Translations under genes and position numbers: made by a program | In this document: in pieces, positions 27,459 to 33,711 of the stretch | How positions within the stretch are numbered: the first letter of the stretch is position 1 | How the letters are laid out: every line of letters starts with the position of its first letter | From: Lachnocurva sp029100405 | GTDB lineage: Bacteria > Bacillota > Clostridia > Lachnospirales > Lachnospiraceae | Reading direction: 5' to 3' | Assembly (NCBI GenBank): GCA_046263755.1 | Contig: JBJYZC010000001.1 | Coordinates: forward strand, 215,124-279,123 | Length of the DNA stretch: 64,000 nucleotides | Notes under the pieces: model-generated | Told to the model about the DNA's origin: nothing | What the model saw: the letters and a program-made list of their open reading frames with translations, nothing else | Databases searched by the model: none

Positions 27459-27493
27459 CTCAAACCCCTGTCCCCTTACCGATCTTCTTTTGG

Positions 27494-27535
27494 ATCAGAC
27501 GGTTTTCCCTTCCAATCAGACGGTTTTCCCTTCCA
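27494..27535 (-). repeat. 21-bp tandem duplication over the murE stop codon
   Basis: Two copies with a 21-bp period (27515-27535 and 27494-27514). The first copy encodes the last residues and TGA of murE; the second repeats the same bases, including the stop, in the untranslated gap. Confidence 0.85.
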
Positions 27536-29006
27536 GTTTCAACTCTTCCAGGATATCCCGGATCAGATCTCTCTCATCCATAGGATGCTTGACACCGCGG
27601 ATCTCCTGATAGTCTTCATGCCCCTTTCCGGCAAGGATAATGACATCGCCCTCCCGGCCGTTTTCAATGGCATAGCGGATGGCTTCCTTTCGATCCTCGA
27701 TCATGATATACTTGCCGCTTGTCTTCTTCATGCCGGTCTCGATATCCTGCATGATAGCCAAAGGCTCTTCGAAACGGGGGTTATCCGATGTAATAATAGT
27801 AAAGTCCGATAGTTTTCCGGAGACTTCGCCCATTTCATAGCGACGAAGCTTCGACCGGTTGCCGCCGCAGCCGAAGACCGTAACCAGGCGCTTCGGTTTA
27901 TATTCTTTCAAGGTCAGAAGCAAACTCTCCAGAGCAACTGCATTGTGGGCATAGTCGATCATCAGAGAAAAATGGTCGGAAACCGGCACGATCTCGATCC
28001 GGCCCTTGACCTTGATGGTATGGAGGGCCTTCTTGATGTCCTGAAGGGAGACATCGAAGTGACGGGCAACGGCAGCTGCCGCCAGGGCATTGTAAACCGA
28101 GAACTTGCCCGGCTGGTCGACATCCACATGCGCATTGATGAGACCGGACAAGTCAAACTCGATGCCCAGATAACCCGGCTTATGAATCAAAGACAGGTTA
28201 CTCGCCCTAAGGTCATCCCCCACTTTCATCCCGAAGGTCTCAACCGTACTGGTCGCACCTTTGGAAATTTCTTTGAAATGCGGATCGTCCCCATTGAAGA
28301 TTCCGATCTTACACATTTTGAAGAGCATAGCCTTGCATTCCAGATATTCTTCAAAAGAAGCATGCTCGTTGGGACCGATATGATCCGGAGACAAATTGGT
28401 GAAAACGCCGATCTCAAAAGGGATTGCAGCGACGCGATGCATCTTCAGTCCCTGAGAGGAGACTTCCATGACGCAGGAATCACAGCCACTGTCCACCATT
28501 TCCCGGAAGGCTTTCTGAATCACAAAGGACTCCGGTGTGGTATTGCTGCCTGGCGTCATATGGCCGTGAATCATGGTTCCGATGGTTCCGATCAATCCGA
28601 CGTCATGACCGGCATCTTCGAGGATGGACTTGATCATAAAAGTTGTTGTCGTCTTTCCCTTGGTTCCGGTAACACCGACCACTTTCAATTTCTTGGCCGG
28701 ATAATCGAAGTAGGCAGCTGAGAGTTCTGCCAGGGCAAGTCGGGTATCCTCTACCTGGAATACAGCGATATCCGGGCCGCTGTCACCCAGATCTACAGGC
28801 TTTTCCGTAATCAGAAGTGCTGCACCCTCGACAGCAGCCTGTTCTGCATAATCATGACCGTCAAAAGACGCGCCCTTGAGGCATACGAAAGCGCAGCCGG
28901 GAACGATATTCCTGGAATCATAAACAAGTTCCGTAATTTCTCCGGCATCACTGCCTTGGATCATCTTTCCTTTTAAGTTGGAAAGTAAGTCTTTTATTTT
29001 CTTCAT
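27516..29006 (-). CDS. murE: UDP-MurNAc-tripeptide ligase MurE, meso-diaminopimelate-adding
   Basis: A 496-residue Mur ligase adding the third amino acid to the peptidoglycan stem. The ATP loop GTKGKTT is at 114-120, the Mur ligase segments FTNLSPDH and YAHN follow, and a DNPR motif near residue 410 marks specificity for meso-diaminopimelate instead of lysine. An AAGGAGA precedes the ATG. First gene of the long minus-strand chain, divergent from pyrB. Confidence 0.96.
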   Translation of the reverse strand: MKKIKDLLSNLKGKMIQGSDAGEITELVYDSRNIVPGCAFVCLKGASFDGHDYAEQAAVEGAALLITEKPVDLGDSGPDIAVFQVEDTRLALAELSAAYFDYPAKKLKVVGVTGTKGKTTTTFMIKSILEDAGHDVGLIGTIGTMIHGHMTPGSNTTPESFVIQKAFREMVDSGCDSCVMEVSSQGLKMHRVAAIPFEIGVFTNLSPDHIGPNEHASFEEYLECKAMLFKMCKIGIFNGDDPHFKEISKGATSTVETFGMKVGDDLRASNLSLIHKPGYLGIEFDLSGLINAHVDVDQPGKFSVYNALAAAAVARHFDVSLQDIKKALHTIKVKGRIEIVPVSDHFSLMIDYAHNAVALESLLLTLKEYKPKRLVTVFGCGGNRSKLRRYEMGEVSGKLSDFTIITSDNPRFEEPLAIMQDIETGMKKTSGKYIMIEDRKEAIRYAIENGREGDVIILAGKGHEDYQEIRGVKHPMDERDLIRDILEELKLEGKTV

Positions 29007-29019
29007 ATGAGAGATCTCC

Positions 29020-29100
29020 TTTAATGTTCTTGTCGCTTTTTTTAATGTTCTTTTCTCTTTTTTAATGATCTTTTCTAATTTGAATGTTCGTGTCTCTATT
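29020..29100 (-). repeat. Degenerate 19-21-bp repeats in the murE leader
   Basis: Four copies of an element containing AATGTTCTT-type sequence start at 29023, 29044, 29064 and 29083. They lie within the untranslated leader between the probable promoter and the murE start. Confidence 0.65.
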
Positions 29101-29122
29101 CTGTGCAGAAAAAATCAGAATC

Positions 29123-29151
29123 ATTATACCGCAATCTAAAGGCAAGGAAAA
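29123..29151 (-). promoter_or_regulatory. Possible promoter of the murE chain
   Basis: On the minus strand a perfect TATAAT (29123-29128) lies about 115 bases before murE. The matching -35 region is poor (TTTTCC at 17-base spacing). The divergent 289-base gap to pyrB shows no clear plus-strand promoter. Confidence 0.4.
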
Positions 29152-29295
29152 GGACTGGAAAAAGCACAAGAAAGCAAGTATGATTTCCATAAACATCATG
29201 CTATGATTGTGCAGAAGAGGGGAGTTTTACCGGTAACTCTTGCAATTCTCTCTATTCGGAATCAGTCAGACCTGTCTTGCAGAAAGTGTGAAAAA

Positions 29296-30216
29296 ATGCG
29301 TCATTTAATGAATCCGCTCGACTTCTCAACGGATGAGCTGAATCAGCTGATGAATCTGGCGATGGACATCGAGGCCAATCCTGATAAATATGCCCATGCC
29401 TGTGACCGAAAGAAGCTGGCAACTCTTTTCTATGAACCCAGTACCCGAACCCGGCTCTCCTTCGAGGCAGCCATGCTGAATCTGGGAGGCAGCGTCCTGG
29501 GTTTCTCTGAGGCATCTTCTTCCTCTGCAAGTAAGGGCGAATCCGTCGCAGATACCATTCGCGTCATCTCCTGCTACGCTGATATCGTTGCCATGCGTCA
29601 TCCCAAGGAGGGCGCACCCTTGGTTGCAGCTCTGCATTCCCGGATCCCGGTCATCAATGCAGGCGACGGCGGGCATCAGCATCCGACCCAGACCCTGGCA
29701 GACCTCTATACCATCCGAAAACTGCATGGCCGCCTGGATCACTTGACCATCGGTCTCTGCGGCGACCTGAAATTCGGCCGGACGGTTCATTCTCTAATTG
29801 AAGCCCTGTCCCGCTACGAGGGCATCCGCTTCATCCTGATCTCTCCGAAGGAACTCCGGGTTCCCGAGTACATCCGGAAGGACGTCCTCGACAAGAATCA
29901 GATTCCCTATACTGAGGTCGAGCGTATGGAAGATGCCCTGCCGGATCTCGATATTCTCTATATGACCCGAATCCAGAAGGAGCGTTTCTTTAATGAAGAG
30001 GAATATCTCCGTATGAAGGGCTTCTATATCCTGAATGAGGAGAAGATGAAGCTGGCCAGAGAGGACACCTATGTCCTTCATCCCCTTCCCAGGGTCAATG
30101 AGATCTCCGTCGATGTCGATGATGATCCCCGCGCCAAATACTTCGAACAGGCCCAGAATGCCGTCTACATGCGGATGGCTCTGATATTGACTCTTCTTGA
30201 AATTCACGTTGGATAA
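29296..30216 (+). CDS. pyrB: Aspartate carbamoyltransferase catalytic chain
   Basis: Forms carbamoyl-aspartate, the committed step of pyrimidine synthesis. 306 residues from the ATG at 29296 (MRHLMNPLDFSTDEL), matching the usual family start; an upstream reading from 29203 adds 31 unrelated residues and is rejected. The carbamoyl-phosphate motif STRTR, the HPTQ motif and the HPLPR loop are all present. The Shine-Dalgarno is weak. It is followed by pyrI, so the enzyme should be the regulated catalytic/regulatory holoenzyme. Confidence 0.96.
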   Translation: MRHLMNPLDFSTDELNQLMNLAMDIEANPDKYAHACDRKKLATLFYEPSTRTRLSFEAAMLNLGGSVLGFSEASSSSASKGESVADTIRVISCYADIVAMRHPKEGAPLVAALHSRIPVINAGDGGHQHPTQTLADLYTIRKLHGRLDHLTIGLCGDLKFGRTVHSLIEALSRYEGIRFILISPKELRVPEYIRKDVLDKNQIPYTEVERMEDALPDLDILYMTRIQKERFFNEEEYLRMKGFYILNEEKMKLAREDTYVLHPLPRVNEISVDVDDDPRAKYFEQAQNAVYMRMALILTLLEIHVG

Positions 30217-30229
30217 TAAACTGTCATAG

Positions 30230-30294
30230 GAAGCAGACGAGATCTTAAGGTCTGAAACCTACGATGTATACAGATAGGCAATGCTTCTTTTTTT
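30230..30294 (+). ncRNA. Candidate structured RNA element, copy 1, between pyrB and pyrI
   Basis: Fourteen bases after the pyrB stop. Predicted outer stem GAAGCA (30230-30235) with TGCTTC (30282-30287), an inner hairpin AGATC-TTAA-GGTCT (30240-30253) and a second inner hairpin CCTA/TAGG (30258-30261, 30275-30278), giving a three-stem junction followed by seven T. It looks like a terminator or attenuator with extra structure. Fold is by eye. Confidence 0.5.
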
Positions 30295-30319
30295 CAATTT
30301 GGTCTATATTTCAAGATAG

Positions 30320-30384
30320 AAAACAAACGAGATCTGAAGGTCTGAAGCTTATGATGTATACAGATAGGCAATGTTTCATTTTTT
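30320..30384 (+). ncRNA. Candidate structured RNA element, copy 2, before pyrI
   Basis: Same layout 90 bases downstream. The inner hairpin AGATC-TGAA-GGTCT keeps its stem and changes only its loop; the outer stem has changed from G-C to A-U at one pair (AAACA/TGTTT), with one outer pair lost; the second hairpin is GCTTA/TAGGC with a G-U pair. It ends with six T. It is 40 bases before the pyrI start. Confidence 0.5.
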
Positions 30385-30423
30385 CAATTCGGTCTATATT
30401 TCAATAAAGGAAAGGAAGAAAAG

Positions 30424-30852
30424 ATGCTGAACATCAGTGGTGTCAATGAGGGATATGTCCTCGATCATATCAAGGCGGGAACAGCCCTGAAGGTTTACCA
30501 TGACCTGGGGCTCGAGCAGCACGACTATACCGTTGCCATTATCATGAATGTGAAATCCAATAAAATGGGAAAAAAGGATATCCTGAAAATCGAATGTCCC
30601 ATCGGATCCATTGATCTCGATGTCCTCGGTTTTATCGATCATAATATTACAGTCAATATCGTAAAAAACGGATTCATTGCAGACAAGCTGAAATTGGAAC
30701 TTCCGAAAGAAGTACACAATGTCATCCGCTGCAAGAATCCGCGCTGCATCTCGACCATTGAGCAGGAACTCGAACAGGTCTTCATTTTGACCGACCCCGA
30801 GCATGAAGTCTACCGCTGCAAGTATTGCGAAGAGAAGTACGAGAGGAAATAA
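30424..30852 (+). CDS. pyrI: Aspartate carbamoyltransferase regulatory chain
   Basis: A 142-residue allosteric subunit that binds nucleotides in its N-terminal domain and contacts PyrB through a C-terminal zinc domain. The zinc cysteines are the RCKNPRC pair (about 102, 107) and the RCKYC pair (about 133-136). The ATG has AAGGAAAGGAAG upstream. PyrI-containing holoenzymes are known in some Clostridia and in enterobacteria. Confidence 0.96.
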   Translation: MLNISGVNEGYVLDHIKAGTALKVYHDLGLEQHDYTVAIIMNVKSNKMGKKDILKIECPIGSIDLDVLGFIDHNITVNIVKNGFIADKLKLELPKEVHNVIRCKNPRCISTIEQELEQVFILTDPEHEVYRCKYCEEKYERK

Positions 30853-30860
30853 ATAAGAAA

Positions 30861-31061
30861 GTTCATATGTAATCATGCTGGTATGAACCGGATCCCCGCT
30901 TCAGAGACAGATATCGTAATACTGACTCAATATAAATATTCCGATAGTCTCAGCACTTGAGGCGGGGTTAATTATCGTAATACTGACCCAATTTAAAAAT
31001 TCCGATAGTCTCAGCACCTGAATCGGGGCTGATTATCGTAATACTGACTCAATATAGAAAT
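30861..31061 (+). repeat. 61-bp repeat array and hairpins downstream of pyrI
   Basis: A 7-bp hairpin GTTCATA/TATGAAC lies at 30861-30888, just after pyrI. Then a long imperfect hairpin at 30894-30967 has an outer stem CCCCGCTTCA/TGAGGCGGGG and inner stems GAGAC/GTCTC and TATCG/CGATA. The block starting TATCGTAATACTGA recurs at 30912, 30973 and 31034, an exact 61-bp period. An inverted piece ATTACGATA-ATTGAG appears near 31111-31126 and a variant near 31190. No protein gene is seen in 30853-31325. Confidence 0.75.
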
Positions 31062-31099
31062 TCCGATAGTGAATCCTTGAATGCACTATCGGATTTTTT
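31062..31099 (+). terminator. Rho-independent terminator of pyrBI
   Basis: A ten-base perfect stem (TCCGATAGTG at 31062-31071, CACTATCGGA at 31084-31093) with a 12-base loop is followed by six T. Its left arm is the end of the third copy of the 61-bp repeat. Confidence 0.85.
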
Positions 31100-31205
31100 A
31101 AACTTATACTGTATTACGATAATTGAGGTCAAAATCGGCTTATTCTATGTCCTAGACTATCATAATTTTATAAATGAGATTATCATACGATAATTGAGAC
31201 CCGCT

Positions 31206-31344
31206 ATTAAGATACTTCCTCGCGTTGCTGAAACTTTCAGCAATCTTTTAGATTAGCTCCGCATCGTAATAAAACTCGTGTCGAAGAAACTTCCAGCAAT
31301 CTTTTGGATTAGCCCCGCATCGTTATTAAGATACTTCCTCGCGT
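31206..31344 (-). repeat. Degenerate tandem copies of the alpha/beta hydrolase 3' end
   Basis: The last codons and stop of the hydrolase gene (31325-31344) recur as a 20-base identical block at 31206-31225. A 40-base block at 31231-31270 recurs at 31288-31327 with few changes (offset 57). Together they form about two extra degenerate units after the gene. Confidence 0.75.
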
Positions 31345-32108
31345 CGAAGAAACTTCCTCACAGCATCGCATACCTGTGACAGTTCCTCATCCCGGTCGTA
31401 ACAGTGGTCCGCGCCTTCGATCGTCACAAGCTCCGCGTCATTCCCCTGGGCCTGGTACTGTTGAGCCAGATCCACACCGTATTGATAGGGCACCGTGAGA
31501 TCCTTCGTTCCGTGAATGACGCAGACCGGACCATGATAAGTCGCGATGCACTCCTCCACAGGCAGGATCCTTGCCACCCGGGCATAATTTCCCTTCAATG
31601 TGACTCCGGAATCATTGGTAATACATTCCGGAGGATTTTCCGGATCAAATGTAAACCCAAGCAGCTCTCCCTCTCTTGCCCCATCTCTTATCACCATCGC
31701 AGGTGACATGGGGATCAGTCCGCGAATCTTATCCTGCATGATTCCAGCCACAAGAACGGCATTCAGTCCTCCCTGCGAATGCCCGGTGAGATAAATCGAG
31801 CTGACCCAATCCAGGCCGGCTGCATAATCGATCACCCGCATTCCCTGCGTCATCCAATGCAATATGGTATGATCCGAAAAATCTCCATCACTTTTCCCAT
31901 GACCGTAGAGCTCCACGCGGAGCGTTGCAAAGCCTTCCTCTCTGGCAGCCTCTGCCACTGCAATAATGTGCCTTTCTTCCATGTGTCCTGTAAATCCGTG
32001 AAAGACGACCAGAAGCGGCATTTGCTCGCCTTCGGTCTTTCCTGCCGGAAGATCCAGTTTTGCATGCACTTGCATGCAGTCACAAGGAATATAAAATTCT
32101 TTCATCAT
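31326..32108 (-). CDS. Alpha/beta-fold hydrolase (serine esterase/lipase type)
   Basis: A 260-residue cytoplasmic hydrolase. The nucleophile elbow is GHSQGG (S111), an oxyanion segment HGFTG is at 37-41, the acid is in HGTKDLTVP and the base in GADHCYD near 236. Close to the cinnamoyl/feruloyl-esterase-like group, but the substrate is unknown. It starts with two adjacent ATGs behind AAAGGGA; the first is used. It has its own promoter with a palindrome in the leader. Confidence 0.88.
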   Translation of the reverse strand: MMKEFYIPCDCMQVHAKLDLPAGKTEGEQMPLLVVFHGFTGHMEERHIIAVAEAAREEGFATLRVELYGHGKSDGDFSDHTILHWMTQGMRVIDYAAGLDWVSSIYLTGHSQGGLNAVLVAGIMQDKIRGLIPMSPAMVIRDGAREGELLGFTFDPENPPECITNDSGVTLKGNYARVARILPVEECIATYHGPVCVIHGTKDLTVPYQYGVDLAQQYQAQGNDAELVTIEGADHCYDRDEELSQVCDAVRKFLRREEVS

Positions 32109-32159
32109 TTTTCCCTTTCTTCATTCTGTCCCACAATACTCTTAATCATCCTCACGGTT

Positions 32160-32174
32160 AAAACCCTGGGTTTT
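32160..32174 (-). promoter_or_regulatory. Operator-like palindrome in the hydrolase leader
   Basis: The perfect inverted repeat AAAACCC-T-GGGTTTT lies 10-25 bases downstream of the expected transcription start, a usual repressor position. Confidence 0.45.
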
Positions 32175-32190
32175 CTCGCCCACATGGGTT

Positions 32191-32219
32191 ATAATGATTC
32201 ACTCCCCTTGCGCTGTCAA
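32191..32219 (-). promoter_or_regulatory. Sigma-A promoter of the alpha/beta hydrolase gene
   Basis: On the minus strand a consensus TTGACA (32214-32219) and CATTAT (32191-32196) are 17 bases apart. Confidence 0.75.
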
Positions 32220-32243
32220 TCGTCCCCTTTCCATTCTCCCTTC

Positions 32244-33539
32244 TCACAATTGATACACCACCTGTCCCCGGCAAATCGTCATATGTACCCTTCCAGTCAA
32301 TTCCATACCGATAAAAGGCGAATTCTTCGATTTGGAATGCAAATCCTCTTTCTTCAGGACCCATTTCTCTTTCGGATCAAAAAGTACCAGATCCGCCGGG
32401 CCACCCTCATAAAGTCTGCCGCCGGGCAGCTGATAGAAGTCTGCAGGATTACAGGTCATCTTTCGAAGAAGATCCATAAGAGACAGATCCTTTGTCTCAA
32501 CCAGATGGGTGATGCCAAGCGCCAGAGAAGTCTCAAGACCGATGAGACCGGATGGAGCCGGGTTTTTGGGATCAAAACCCTTGGCTTTTTCTTCCAAAGT
32601 GTGTGGCGCATGGTCGGTAACGATCATATCCAGGGTTCCGTCCTGAAGGCCCTCGATAAGTTTCTGACGATCCCACTCTGTTCGAAGAGGCGGATTGACC
32701 TTGGCAAGCGTTCCCTTTTCTAACAGCAGATCCTCTGTAAAGGAAAAATGTGTCGGCGTGACTTCTGCACAGAAACGGACTCCTTCCTGCTTCATAAAGC
32801 GGAGAATATCGACCGTAATTCCGGAAGAAACATGCTGAATATCCAGCCGGACACCGGACTTCCTAGCCAGAAGACAATCCCTGGCTGTCAATGTCTCTTC
32901 CGCCAGGGCCGATGCTCCCGGAACTCCCAGTTGTTCAGAGACCTTGCCTTGATTGACGCCGGCCGATCCGATCAGATCCGGATCTTCTTCATGAAGACTG
33001 ATCGGAAGATCCAGAGCAGCTGCCTCCTTATAAGCCTCCAGCAAGAGCTTCTCATCCTTGATCGGGATCCCGTCATCAGTAAATCCGATGGCCCCGGAAG
33101 AAGCCAAAGCCTTCATATCGGTTAGTTCTTGCCCCTTCAAACCTTTGGTGACCGTTGCTGTCTGATAGACATGGACAGGGAGCCTTTCTTCTCTCCTAAG
33201 GAGATCCTCCAGAGTCTCAACAGAATCCACCGCCGGCTTGGTATTGGCCATACAGACAAGGGAAGTGACCCCGCCTGCCGCCGCAGCAGAGGATCCGGTA
33301 TAGATATCCTCCTTGTAAGTCAGTCCCGGATCCCGGAAATGAACATGGACATCGACAAGTCCAGGCGCTGCCACCAGGCCATGCCCCGGCAACAGGCTAT
33401 TCTCTTTTTCTGCCGCCTTTATTTCCTCCGGGGTGGCTCTACGGATTGCCTTGATGTGATCCTCTTCCAGTATGATATCTGTCACTTCATCTCTCTCTGT
33501 GGCCGGATCCATAACTCTGACATTTTGAATGATCTTCAT
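32244..33539 (-). CDS. pyrC: Dihydroorotase
   Basis: Cyclises carbamoyl-aspartate to dihydroorotate. 431 residues from the ATG at 33539 (MKIIQNVRVMDP), which has GAGGAG seven bases upstream; an ATG six codons earlier overlaps that Shine-Dalgarno and is rejected. Zinc ligands are in DVHVHFRDPG (H65, H67) and further His residues in LHEED and VDHAPHT-like segments, fitting the class I bacterial type. It points toward pyrBI from the opposite strand, about 2 kb away. Confidence 0.96.
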   Translation of the reverse strand: MKIIQNVRVMDPATERDEVTDIILEEDHIKAIRRATPEEIKAAEKENSLLPGHGLVAAPGLVDVHVHFRDPGLTYKEDIYTGSSAAAAGGVTSLVCMANTKPAVDSVETLEDLLRREERLPVHVYQTATVTKGLKGQELTDMKALASSGAIGFTDDGIPIKDEKLLLEAYKEAAALDLPISLHEEDPDLIGSAGVNQGKVSEQLGVPGASALAEETLTARDCLLARKSGVRLDIQHVSSGITVDILRFMKQEGVRFCAEVTPTHFSFTEDLLLEKGTLAKVNPPLRTEWDRQKLIEGLQDGTLDMIVTDHAPHTLEEKAKGFDPKNPAPSGLIGLETSLALGITHLVETKDLSLMDLLRKMTCNPADFYQLPGGRLYEGGPADLVLFDPKEKWVLKKEDLHSKSKNSPFIGMELTGRVHMTICRGQVVYQL

Positions 33540-33634
33540 CCAATTTCTCCTCTCCATCTGGAATGATTATAGTTCATATAGAATGGAAACACGACATGAA
33601 ATTCACGATTGCTCAATAGGTTCATCGATCCTGC

Positions 33635-33677
33635 GAAAAAAGGCTGCAAGAACTATTTTCGTTCTCACAGCCTTTTC
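33635..33677 (-). terminator. Rho-independent terminator after the pullulanase gene
   Basis: On the minus strand AAAAGGCTG and CAGCCTTTTTT arms enclose a second stem AGAAC/GTTCT with loop GAAAATA, followed by six T. It lies 35 bases after the stop at 33712. Confidence 0.9.
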
Positions 33678-33711
33678 CAATCTTATGCAGCCGCCTTATG
33701 AAGCAGTTTTA

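Noticed and set aside
26829..27812. A 327-codon plus-strand open frame across priA and the end of murE
   Set aside because: Antisense to two well-supported genes and crosses their junction.
29203..29295. N-terminal extension of PyrB or a leader peptide
   Set aside because: The extra 31 residues do not fit PyrB; a leader peptide with an attenuator was considered but no terminator hairpin lies between it and pyrB.
30912..31071. CRISPR array after pyrI
   Set aside because: Only two and a half units at 61 bp, with the so-called spacers also similar between units; no cas genes.
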